Positions 25,926 through 33,984 of a stretch of 64,000 bases of DNA are shown piece after piece. The notes beneath the pieces are model-generated. The model made no database searches and had not been told where the DNA came from. It was given only the letters and a program-made list of their open reading frames with translations. The position numbers and the translations under genes are program-made. Position 1 is the stretch's first letter; every line of letters starts with the position of its first letter. The DNA comes from Kuafuiihalomonas sp050331295. GTDB taxonomy: Bacteria; Myxococcota; Kuafuiibacteriia; Kuafuiibacteriales; Kuafuiibacteriaceae. Location of the stretch: the NCBI GenBank assembly GCA_050331295.1, contig JBHJGZ010000004.1, positions 124,001-188,000 on the forward strand. The letters are read 5' to 3'.

Positions 25926-26117
25926 GTTGGACACCCCGGCACGTATGGCTTGAACGTGCTCGGGCGTTGTGATAGCCCCCGACGAATTTCGCCGGCGTAC
26001 GGCGATGAACGACACACGCTGAAGGGCGCGGTCCAGGGTGCTCGGTCGGATCGAAGCGGAATGTGCATCGACCGGTGCGGGTTCGGGTCGCGGGAAAGCT
26101 TCGGCGGAGGAGAACCC

Positions 26118-26122
26118 AAGGA
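26118..26122 (+). promoter_or_regulatory. Ribosome binding site of rpsB
   Basis: AAGGA at 26118-26122 lies six bases before the ATG at 26129. It settles the rpsB start against the open frame that runs back to 26063. Confidence 0.8.
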
Positions 26123-26128
26123 AAAACA

Positions 26129-26977
26129 ATGTCTATCGTCACGATGAAGCAAATGTTGGAGGCCGGCGTTCACTTCGGTCACCAAACCAAGCGTTGGAAC
26201 CCGAAGATGAAGCCGTACATCTTCGGAGCCCGAAACGGCATCTACATCATCGACCTACAGCAGACGGTGGGGCTGTGGCGCCGCGCATACGAATTCATCG
26301 TCGACCTCACGACGCGGGGCGAGAAGGTGCTGTTCGTGGGCACCAAGAAGCAGGCGCAGGAGGTGGTCGCCGAGGAGGCCACCCGCGCCGGTCAGTTCTT
26401 CGTCAACAACCGATGGCTCGGCGGTACCTTGACCAACTTCAAGACCGTCAAGGGCTCCATCGAGCGTCTTCGCGGACTGGAGCGGATGGAAACGGATGGG
26501 ACCTTCGAACGCCTCCAGAAGAAAGAAGTCCTCACTCTGACCCGTGAGCGGGAGAAGCTCATGATCTCGCTGGGAGGCATCAAGGACATGAACCGTCTTC
26601 CGGGCGCGGTGTTCATCCTGGATCCCAAGAAGGAACACATCGCGGTGGCCGAGGCGAATCGGCTTCAGATCCCGGTGGTTGCGGTGGTGGACACCAACTG
26701 CGACCCGGACCTCATCGACTATGTGATTCCGGGTAATGACGACGCGATCCGCGCCATCAAGCTCTTCACGGCCAACATGGCCGATGCATGCATCGAGGGC
26801 ACCGCGAAGTACCAAGAGACGCTGGCCGAGCAACAGAAGATCGCCCAGGATACACCGAAGCCAGAGCCGAAGGGGCCGCAGCAGCAGCCTGGGGGCCCCG
26901 CCGTAGAGGTGGTCTCACGGCCGTCGGCCGACCGAGGACCATCCGAGGCTTCGGCGGATCCCGCAGCCGGGGCGTAG
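26129..26977 (+). CDS. rpsB: 30S ribosomal protein S2
   Basis: S2 is a structural protein of the small ribosomal subunit. Family blocks are LEAGVHFGHQTKRWNPKMKP, YIFGARNGIYIIDLQQT, FVGTKKQAQEVV, FVNNRWLGGTLTNFKTV, PGAVFILDPKKEHIAVAEA and VVDTNCDPDLIDYVIPGND. The core is followed by a 50-residue Pro/Gln/Ala-rich extension (for example KGPQQQPGG) that E. coli S2 lacks. tsf follows 117 bp later, the usual rpsB-tsf order. The gap of about 200 bp upstream could contain a promoter (TTGAAC at 25950-25955), but the -10 is not convincing. Confidence 0.98.
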   Translation: MSIVTMKQMLEAGVHFGHQTKRWNPKMKPYIFGARNGIYIIDLQQTVGLWRRAYEFIVDLTTRGEKVLFVGTKKQAQEVVAEEATRAGQFFVNNRWLGGTLTNFKTVKGSIERLRGLERMETDGTFERLQKKEVLTLTREREKLMISLGGIKDMNRLPGAVFILDPKKEHIAVAEANRLQIPVVAVVDTNCDPDLIDYVIPGNDDAIRAIKLFTANMADACIEGTAKYQETLAEQQKIAQDTPKPEPKGPQQQPGGPAVEVVSRPSADRGPSEASADPAAGA

Positions 26978-27094
26978 GCCGCCGCCGCGGCAAGTTCGCT
27001 CGATTCGTTCTGGCCACATCGCGTCGAACGCACTATCGAGCGGCCTGCCGTCGCCTCCAGGGGGTGACGCAGGGATGGATGGAAGGACAGATCG

Positions 27095-27946
27095 ATGGCG
27101 ATTTCCGCGCGCGAAGTCAAAGAACTGAGAGACCGCACTCAAGCCGGGTTCGGGGACTGTAAGAAGGCCCTCGAGGCGACCGAGGGGGACATCACAAAGG
27201 CCGTCGAATGGCTTCGGAAGAAGGGTCTTTCGGATGCAGGCAAGAAAGCGGGTCGAGTCGCCGCGGAGGGAGTGGTCCACAGCTACATCCATGCCGGCGG
27301 GAAGATAGGCGTGTTGGTCGAGGTAAACTGCGAGACGGACTTCGTGGCTCGAGGCGAAGACTTTCAGGGCTTCGTTCGAGAAGTCGCCATGCACATTGCC
27401 GCCGCCGACCCTCGCTACCTCCGCTCCGACGAAATTCCGGAGTCCGACCTCAACCGCGAGCGGGAAATCTTCAAGGCCCAGGTCATCGAGCAGGGCAAAC
27501 CGGCAAAGATCGCCGACAAGATCGTCGAAGGCAAGATTGGCAAGTGGTACTCCGAGGTGTGTCTGCTCGACCAGCCTTGGGTCAAAGAGCCCAAGATGAC
27601 GGTGGAAGACCTTCGGACCGAAATCGTTCAGAAGACGGGCGAGAACGTTCAGGTACGACGCTTCGTTCGCTACGCGTTGGGCGAAGGCATCGAGAAGAAA
27701 CAGGACAACCTGGCGGAGGAGGTGGCGAAGATGACCGCGGCCGCGGCCGAGAAAGCGGCGGTGGACACCGGTACGGATGCGAACCCGCGGTCGGAGGCGC
27801 CTCCTGAACCCGCCGTGGCCGAGCCGGCTGCCGTAGACCCCGAGACCGCTCCCAGCTCGGCGCCTTCGCCGTCCACGAAGCCGGCGCCCAAATCGGCGGC
27901 TGCGAAGTCGGCGTCTGCCGGAAAGAAGAAGCGGAAAAAGAAGTAG
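27095..27946 (+). CDS. tsf: Translation elongation factor Ts
   Basis: EF-Ts is the nucleotide exchange factor for EF-Tu. The N-terminal UBA-like part reads ELRDRTQAGFGDCKKALEA; most bacteria have TGAGMMDCK, so this version has QAGFGD instead. The core blocks VAAEGVVHSYIHAGGKIGVLVEVNCETDFVA (split) and FVREVAMHIAAADPRYL follow. The second half is of the short type (KIVEGKIGKWYSEVCLLDQP), and the C-terminus has a 70-residue Ala/Pro-rich tail ending in KKKRKKK. Total length is 283 residues. The tail resembles the low-complexity tails also seen on S2 and L27 in this window. The gene stops 3 bp before a convergent membrane-protein gene. Confidence 0.97.
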   Translation: MAISAREVKELRDRTQAGFGDCKKALEATEGDITKAVEWLRKKGLSDAGKKAGRVAAEGVVHSYIHAGGKIGVLVEVNCETDFVARGEDFQGFVREVAMHIAAADPRYLRSDEIPESDLNREREIFKAQVIEQGKPAKIADKIVEGKIGKWYSEVCLLDQPWVKEPKMTVEDLRTEIVQKTGENVQVRRFVRYALGEGIEKKQDNLAEEVAKMTAAAAEKAAVDTGTDANPRSEAPPEPAVAEPAAVDPETAPSSAPSPSTKPAPKSAAAKSASAGKKKRKKK

Positions 27947-27949
27947 GGG

Positions 27950-28342
27950 CTACTTCGCAAACAAGCCTGCGCGGGCAACGATCACGGCGCGCAGCGTATC
28001 CTGTCGGTGGATGAAATTCGAAAGAATCAATCCACCTCTCCGAGTGGCTACAATCCAACCGCCGAATGGGAGGTTGGAGTGTTCCAGATGGATGATGTCT
28101 TCCCAGGGTACGTGCTGGAAGGCGGTCGCGCCGTGGTAGGTCAGACCGTATTCATCCACCACGTAGGTCATGCACCAGTAGTACGTGGAGCATCCGAAGA
28201 AAAAGATGGCGAAGACGAGGGCGGTGGCCCGCTCGGATAAAGGCAGCTCCCCGCCGAGGACTCCGACAATCGCGACGAAGGTCCAGACCACCAAGGCCAT
28301 GAGCACCGCGATTCGAATGGTCCAACCAGCGCGAAACTCCAT
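27950..28342 (-). CDS. Small membrane protein with bacterial PH-like domain
   Basis: A 130-residue protein with two closely spaced membrane helices (IAVLMALVVWTFVAIVGVLGG and ATALVFAIFFFGCSTYYWCM). They are followed by a beta-rich soluble part (VVDEYGLTYHGATAFQHVPW, GGLILSNFIHR) of the kind found in bacterial PH-domain or YdbT-like membrane proteins. The ATG at 28342 is chosen; the frame is open to 28408, but those residues are hydrophilic and atypical. It converges with tsf. No function can be named. Confidence 0.6.
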   Translation of the reverse strand: MEFRAGWTIRIAVLMALVVWTFVAIVGVLGGELPLSERATALVFAIFFFGCSTYYWCMTYVVDEYGLTYHGATAFQHVPWEDIIHLEHSNLPFGGWIVATRRGGLILSNFIHRQDTLRAVIVARAGLFAK

Positions 28343-28467
28343 TCTTTGACGTCCCAAGTTGGTCTCCAAGGTGGGACTCCAGCACACAAGACGGGCCCCT
28401 GAACTCAACGTCGTGCCAATGGCCCGGATTCGTCAAACCTCGCCAAGCAAAGGCTCGAAACCGTTCC

Positions 28468-29472
28468 GTGCAAGAACACCTTCGAGGGGTCTTGCTGGAA
28501 TCTGGACGCCATGTTCCGCAAGCTTGCAACGTGAACGGTCAGTCGGCCCCCAAAGTCCCGACCATTCCCCTGGAACGCGCGATCCGAGATATCGGGTCCG
28601 TCGTTCGCGGTAAGGAAGAGTCTATCCAATTGTGCCTCGTGGGACTCGTCGCCCGAGGGCATGTGCTCCTCGAGGACGTTCCCGGTGTGGGAAAGACAAC
28701 CCTCGGACGCGCCCTGGCCCAATCGGTTGGAGGGCGGTTCGGGCGGGTTCAGATGACGGCCGACCTCCTTCCGGCCGACATCCTCGGCGGACAGGTGATG
28801 GACAAAGGGGAGCTGAGATTCCGACCTGGTCCGATATTCAATAGCGTGGTTCTGGTCGATGAGCTGAATCGGGCCACTCCGCGGACTCAAAGCGGCCTCC
28901 TGGAGGCGATGGCCGAACGTTCGGTTTCCGTTGATGGAGAGACCCATAGACTTCCGGAGCCCTTCTTCGTCATCGCGACCCAAAACCCAGCGGACCATCA
29001 CGGGGTTTATCGGCTTCCCCAGTCTCAGCTGGATCGTTTCCTGATCCGAACTTCGCTCGGCTACCCGGACGAGGAGGTAGAGTTGGAACTCTTGCAGGGG
29101 CAGTCTTCTTTGGCGGAAGAGGTATCCTCGACGCTGTCTCCCGAGATCCTCGAGGTTCTCTTCGCCGATGTCGACGCGGTTCGCCTTTCCGGCGACGTCG
29201 CTCGCTATCTTCGAGAGATAGTTCGGAGGACTCGAGTATCTTCGGAACTGGAGACCGGCGTGTCGACTCGAGGCGTCCTGGCGTATGGCAAGGCAGCGAG
29301 GGCACTCGCGCTCATGTCGGGACGCCGCTTCGTCACGCCCGACGACGTGTTTCGATTGGCGGTACCGGTATGCGCGCACCGCGTGGTGCTTGCGGGCGGA
29401 CGCACGAATGAACGAGGTGAGTCCGAAGCCCACATTCGGGCCATCGCCGAAGCCGTGGAGCCCCCGGTGTGA
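28468..29472 (+). CDS. MoxR-family AAA+ ATPase
   Basis: A cytoplasmic AAA+ chaperone-like ATPase of about 310-334 residues. Motifs: Walker A PGVGKTT, GHVLLEDVPG before it, Walker B VVLVDELNRA, sensor 1 FFVIATQNPADHHGVY, and the arginine-finger region QLDRFLI. MoxR proteins usually work with DUF58 and transglutaminase or VWA partners encoded beside them, as here. The start is uncertain: GTG at 28468 or GTG at 28531, the latter giving MNGQSAPKV just before the conserved domain. Neither has a clear ribosome binding site. The gene overlaps the DUF58 gene by GTGA. Confidence 0.92.
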   Translation: MQEHLRGVLLESGRHVPQACNVNGQSAPKVPTIPLERAIRDIGSVVRGKEESIQLCLVGLVARGHVLLEDVPGVGKTTLGRALAQSVGGRFGRVQMTADLLPADILGGQVMDKGELRFRPGPIFNSVVLVDELNRATPRTQSGLLEAMAERSVSVDGETHRLPEPFFVIATQNPADHHGVYRLPQSQLDRFLIRTSLGYPDEEVELELLQGQSSLAEEVSSTLSPEILEVLFADVDAVRLSGDVARYLREIVRRTRVSSELETGVSTRGVLAYGKAARALALMSGRRFVTPDDVFRLAVPVCAHRVVLAGGRTNERGESEAHIRAIAEAVEPPV

Positions 29473-30539
29473 ATGATGTCTGGACCCGGCTTCGGGCTCG
29501 GCTGCGGCCGAAAAAGAGGGCCATCCCCACGCGACCTGGCTGGTTTGCACTCTTCGCTCCGTTGGTGCTGGGGACTGCCGCGGTCACGGCCGGGAACAAT
29601 CTTCTCTTCATTTTGCTCGCGGCGACGCTCGGGGTGATCGTCCTTTCCGGCATCATTTCCGAACGCGTCATCCACGACGTCGCAGTTTCGGCGCGACCCT
29701 TGCGCCCGATCAGAGCAGGTGAAGAAGGTCTGCTCGAAGTCCAGCTGTGGCGGCACGGTTCGGGCGAACCGGTCTTCGGTGTCGAAGTCTTGGAGATCAG
29801 CGGCATCAACCTCTTCGGTAGAGTGCCAAAGGGAATGTTGCATGCGCACTTTCCAGTCCTCGCGCGATCAGCGAGCGCAACCAGCAGTCGTATCTTTGCC
29901 CGTCGGGGCCGTTTGATTCTGGGCCAGTGCGAAGTGGTCACCACCCATCCATTCGGTTTGCTCCGGAAAGCGAAGGATGTGGAGGTGACGCCCACCGGAA
30001 CGATTTGGCCGGCCCGGGTCGATCTTCCCATTGAGCTCCTTCGAACCCACGGCGCCAGAGCAGAGGGTCTGGCCAGTCAAGCCAGAGGGTATGGAACCGA
30101 CCTGTACGGGCTACGCGAACGCCGAGGGCGAGAGGTCGGCCGTGTCCATGCGCTGCGAAGCGCCCGTCTCGGCCGCGACGTTCTCATCGAGACCACCGCC
30201 GAGCAAGCGCCGGTGGCGTGGGTCGGGATCGTCGCTCATGAGTGCTCGGACCCCGAAGCCTTGGACCGGTGCTGTGAGCTTGCGGCGGCTTGGCTGTGGG
30301 CGCGGCACGAGACGGGTGGGGCGGTCGGCCTCGTTACGCCAGATGGAGCTTTCGGACCGGAAGCCATCGAGCGGTTGATGGACCTCTTGGCATTGCTGCA
30401 GCCGGTGAAGGGGCGCGCGGTCGCGAGAACCGAGGTCGATGCCTTGTGGTTGGTTCCCGGGCCTGGCGGTCCCACTCGCGCTGGTGATATCGCGGTGGAC
30501 CCACAGGGCCGGATACAGGTGACGGGGAAGGCCGCGTGA
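29469..30539 (+). CDS. DUF58 domain-containing membrane protein
   Basis: A 356-residue protein with two membrane helices near the N-terminus (WFALFAPLVLGTAAVTAG and LLFILLAATLGVIVLSG). A beta-rich region is followed by the DUF58 region (GYGTDLYGLRERRGREVGRVH, then LIETTAEQAPVAWVGIV), a degenerate von Willebrand A-like fold. It is the middle gene of a MoxR/DUF58/transglutaminase operon, with 4-bp overlaps on both sides. In such operons the proteins are thought to act together in envelope protein maturation or metal loading. The exact role here is unknown. Confidence 0.9.
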   Translation: MNDVWTRLRARLRPKKRAIPTRPGWFALFAPLVLGTAAVTAGNNLLFILLAATLGVIVLSGIISERVIHDVAVSARPLRPIRAGEEGLLEVQLWRHGSGEPVFGVEVLEISGINLFGRVPKGMLHAHFPVLARSASATSSRIFARRGRLILGQCEVVTTHPFGLLRKAKDVEVTPTGTIWPARVDLPIELLRTHGARAEGLASQARGYGTDLYGLRERRGREVGRVHALRSARLGRDVLIETTAEQAPVAWVGIVAHECSDPEALDRCCELAAAWLWARHETGGAVGLVTPDGAFGPEAIERLMDLLALLQPVKGRAVARTEVDALWLVPGPGGPTRAGDIAVDPQGRIQVTGKAA

Positions 30540-32524
30540 CCGTCGGGACCGCTCATACACTCTCCCTGATTTCGACCGTCACGCTCTCCCTCCTCGGGGT
30601 CATGAGCGGCTCGGAGCTCTTGTTTGCGGCTGGAATGGTCGTGCTCTTGGTGATGGCTCTTACTTTTCGTTCTCTTCGAGCGACCAGTCGAGCTCGAACG
30701 CTGTCTTTCGCGGTTCATGCGGTCACGGTCGGTGTGTTGGCGGGAGCGCTCCTGACCTTGAAGACCGCGCGCATCGACGCGGTGCTGATCATCGTGATGT
30801 TGGGAATCGTCAATCGATTCATCCTTCGCCAAAGCTCCAGAGACGACTTCATCATGGTGGGTGCGTCCGCGGTCTTGATGACGATGGCGACCACGGTTAC
30901 CTCGGGCATCGCCTTTCTGCCTCTGGTGGCCGCATACATCCCGGTGGTGGCTTGGACGATGCTCACGACCAACGCACTGGCCCAGGGGCGTGCCGTGCAT
31001 CGACAGTTGGTCCCACGCATTCACACGACCGTGTTGTGGGGGAGCTTGGGTCTCACATTGATTGGATTCGTCGGTTCCACGCTCTTTCCACGGTTCAATT
31101 TTGGTCGGATTCTGGCCGCGGGCGGCCTGATGAATTTTTCAGGCGCCGGGAACTCCATGCGGCTCCAGTCCGGAGGAGTGAGCGCGAGCTCCGGCGGCGA
31201 AGTTGTCATTCGATTGGACGCATCCGATGGGCCGGCGTTTGAAGGTCTGTATGCTCGGGTCTACGCCCTCGATTCGTTCAACGGTCGAGAGTGGTCTTCA
31301 TCCATCGAGGGAAGGCGGACACGGTGGGAGAACGCCAGCGGGGGCGCTGACGTGTCCGCGCGGCAAACGTGGCAAAAGCTGACGGTGCGACGCATGGTCC
31401 GAGACGGCCCTCATCCCGTGGTGGTCCTCGGAATCGGTCGACCATGGCCCGTGGGAAGATCCGAGTTACGGGTCGATGGGGCGGGTACCGTTTGGACTCC
31501 GATGCCGCGGGCCGCGCCGCACATCGAGTACAAGGTCAGCCGCCATACTTCAGCCGAGCTCCCCCTGCCGGTCGACCGGGATCGTTTCCTCGTGCTTCCA
31601 CCGAACCTAGACCCGAGGATCTCGGATCTCGCCGAACGACTGACCGAGCGATCGAGAACGGACTCGGAGCGTCTGAACGTGATTCTGCAGTACTTCTCCG
31701 ATTTCGAGTACAGCCTCAGTCCAGTTCCCGGCGATGCATCGGATCCTTTGGTTCGGTTCCTCTTCGAAGGAAAGAGAGGACACTGCGAACTGTACGCGGG
31801 CGCGGTCTCGGTGCTGGCGCGTGCCGCAGGAATCCCCGCTCGGGTCGTGACGGGATACTACGGAGGTTGGTACAACGCCCGAGGCGAAGAACTGGAATTC
31901 ACGACCGAAGACGCGCACGCATGGGTGGAGGTCTTGGTCGACCGGCGTTGGCAGTGGGTCGACGCGACACCGCCTGACAACCGGACACGACGACGTGGCA
32001 AACCACTCGCTTGGCTTCGGGATTGGTACGACTGGCTCGATGGCGTCTGGTACAACTACGTCGTCGACTTCGATGAGAACCAGCGGCGGGCGCTGATGGC
32101 CGACTTCACCCAACGGGTCGAGGGTGGTTGGACCTCCCTATCTCCCTGGCAGGATTGGCGGTTGCGGGTCCGGTCCGGAGGACGCGGTTTCTCCGTCTTC
32201 TTGGTGAGCACGGGGGTTCTCGTTCTCGGCTTGCTCTTCGTGCTGGGGGTGTGGTGGACCCGCTCGGGTGTGACCGCCGGACGCAGACTTCGGCGCATCC
32301 TAGGCGCTGAGCCTCGCGAGACGTTGGGCTGTGCGGTCCAGCGGGCGCCGTCCCGAGTTCGCAGGGCCGCGGCGCGCGCGGTGGAAGTCTATGAGGCCTA
32401 TCGCTTCGGAGGTGAAGGGACGGCGACTTCCGTCAGGAGAGCACTCCGAGACTTGCAGCGGCACATGGCCGAATCTCGGGCCGTGGACGGCAGGGTAGGC
32501 CGTGGTGGTCGTGGTGGCACTTGA
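30536..32524 (+). CDS. DUF3488-type membrane protein with transglutaminase-like domain
   Basis: A 662-residue TgpA-like protein. The N-terminal 200 residues hold about six membrane helices. The extracytoplasmic middle contains a transglutaminase-like core with a complete Cys-His-Asp triad: C417 in GHCELYAG, H461 in DAHAWVEV and D476 in VDATPP. A further helix (FLVSTGVLVLGLLFVLGVWW) and a basic cytoplasmic tail follow, as in the DUF4129 class. In Pseudomonas, TgpA is an essential inner-membrane transglutaminase. The GTG start overlaps the DUF58 gene, so the three proteins are coupled. Confidence 0.92.
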   Translation: MTVGTAHTLSLISTVTLSLLGVMSGSELLFAAGMVVLLVMALTFRSLRATSRARTLSFAVHAVTVGVLAGALLTLKTARIDAVLIIVMLGIVNRFILRQSSRDDFIMVGASAVLMTMATTVTSGIAFLPLVAAYIPVVAWTMLTTNALAQGRAVHRQLVPRIHTTVLWGSLGLTLIGFVGSTLFPRFNFGRILAAGGLMNFSGAGNSMRLQSGGVSASSGGEVVIRLDASDGPAFEGLYARVYALDSFNGREWSSSIEGRRTRWENASGGADVSARQTWQKLTVRRMVRDGPHPVVVLGIGRPWPVGRSELRVDGAGTVWTPMPRAAPHIEYKVSRHTSAELPLPVDRDRFLVLPPNLDPRISDLAERLTERSRTDSERLNVILQYFSDFEYSLSPVPGDASDPLVRFLFEGKRGHCELYAGAVSVLARAAGIPARVVTGYYGGWYNARGEELEFTTEDAHAWVEVLVDRRWQWVDATPPDNRTRRRGKPLAWLRDWYDWLDGVWYNYVVDFDENQRRALMADFTQRVEGGWTSLSPWQDWRLRVRSGGRGFSVFLVSTGVLVLGLLFVLGVWWTRSGVTAGRRLRRILGAEPRETLGCAVQRAPSRVRRAAARAVEVYEAYRFGGEGTATSVRRALRDLQRHMAESRAVDGRVGRGGRGGT

Positions 32525-32541
32525 TCAAGTAGGGTTCGTCG

Positions 32542-33984
32542 ATGTTTAGCTGGCCAGCGCGCTGCTTGCTCGTGTTGACGGTGTGGCTCAACGCTTGTCC
32601 TGCATGGGCGCAGAGCGCGGATGCGGACCCTTCGACATGGTTCGACCGCATGCGAAGCGGTCTCGGGATTGTTCTCATCGTTGGGTTGGCCTGGTTGGTT
32701 TCGAGCGACCGCCGACGCGTCGACTGGCGTCTTGTGAGTATCGGCCTGAGCCTTCAGATCATGCTCGCGGTCTTGGTGTTGTCTCCGCTTGGCCAGTTGA
32801 CGTTCGGGGCAGTGAACGACGGTGTGAAGGGTTTGCTTGCGTTTTCGAACGAGGGCGCGACCTTCGTTTTCGGGCGACTGGCGGACAGTTATAGTTTGCC
32901 AGTCGGCGGCTCGGTGGTCCCGACGCCGACCCCTCCAACCGAAGCCTGGCTGGAATCGGCACGCCGGGCTCCGGTCGCGGTCGGGCCGGGGACGACTTCC
33001 GGCTTCGTCGAGGTCGGAGCGTGGATCGCATTCAACGTCCTCCCGACCATCGTCTTCTTCAGCTCCCTGATGGCGGTTCTCTATCACGTGGGGATCATGC
33101 CTCGGATCATCGTCGCCATCGCGTGGGCGATGCGCCGGACCCTCCGCACCGGAGGTGCCGAAACGTTGTCCGCGGCCGGGAACATCTTTGTCGGTCAAAC
33201 CGAGGCGCCGCTCCTGATTCGACCCTTTCTTCAAACCATGACTCGAAGCGAGCTGATGGCCATCATGACGGCTGGATTCGCCACTGTCGCCGGCGGGGTG
33301 ATGGTGGCCTATGTGCAAATGCTTCAACCGATGTTCCCGAACATCGCCGGGCACCTCCTTTCGGCGTCCCTCATGAGCGCGCCCGCCGCCCTGGTCCTAG
33401 CGAAGATCATGGTTCCCGAGAGCGAGGACCAAGTGACCGATACATCGGCAAGCGACCTCAAGTCGACCGACACGAACATCATAGACGCCGCGGCGCGGGG
33501 TGCTGGAGAAGGGCTCCAGCTCGCGCTGAACGTTGGAGCCATGCTGATTGCGTTTGTCGCATTGGTAGCTCTCTTGAATGGTGCTCTAGGGGCGCTCGGC
33601 GGAGTTTTCGGCCTTCCGGAGCTTTCGCTTCAGAAGCTTCTGGGATGGATTTTGGCACCCTTCGCGTATTTTTTGGGAGTGCCCTGGGCGGATGCAGCGG
33701 AGATCGGAAGCCTCCTGGGAGTGAAGACGGTGATCAATGAGTTCGTCGCCTACGCTCAGCTCTCTGCCATCAGTCCAGACCTCACGAGCGCTCGGTCCGG
33801 GCTGATTGCCGTGTACGCTCTTTGTGGATTCGCAAACCTCGGCTCCATCGGAATCCAGCTCGGTGGCATTGGACCACTTTGTCCCGCACGTCGGCCTGAC
33901 CTCGCGCAGCTGGCCCTTCGCGCCATGATTGCTGGCAACTTGGCAGCATGCATGACGGGCGCGGTCATTGGTGTCTTGAATTGA
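32542..33984 (+). CDS. Concentrative nucleoside transporter (CNT/NupC family)
   Basis: A 480-residue inner-membrane Na+- or H+-coupled nucleoside symporter. It has a signal-like first segment (LLVLTVWLNACPAWAQ), then the CNT arrangement of about 10 helices. Family blocks are FNVLPTIVFFSSLMAVLYH, SAAGNIFVGQTEAPLLIRP (the GQTEAPL substrate loop), ATVAGGVMVAY, LLGVKTVINEFVAYAQLS (the EFVAY loop), and YALCGFANLGSIGIQLGG. A 60-residue insertion-like stretch between the third and fourth helices contains PTPTPPTEAW. The gene follows the transglutaminase gene by 17 bp and ends inside the convergent YfhO-like gene (20-bp overlap). The nucleoside specificity is not readable. Confidence 0.93.
   Translation: MFSWPARCLLVLTVWLNACPAWAQSADADPSTWFDRMRSGLGIVLIVGLAWLVSSDRRRVDWRLVSIGLSLQIMLAVLVLSPLGQLTFGAVNDGVKGLLAFSNEGATFVFGRLADSYSLPVGGSVVPTPTPPTEAWLESARRAPVAVGPGTTSGFVEVGAWIAFNVLPTIVFFSSLMAVLYHVGIMPRIIVAIAWAMRRTLRTGGAETLSAAGNIFVGQTEAPLLIRPFLQTMTRSELMAIMTAGFATVAGGVMVAYVQMLQPMFPNIAGHLLSASLMSAPAALVLAKIMVPESEDQVTDTSASDLKSTDTNIIDAAARGAGEGLQLALNVGAMLIAFVALVALLNGALGALGGVFGLPELSLQKLLGWILAPFAYFLGVPWADAAEIGSLLGVKTVINEFVAYAQLSAISPDLTSARSGLIAVYALCGFANLGSIGIQLGGIGPLCPARRPDLAQLALRAMIAGNLAACMTGAVIGVLN

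Noticed and set aside
28405..29550. Minus-strand open frame of 381 codons across the MoxR gene
   Set aside because: Antisense shadow of a conserved AAA+ gene.
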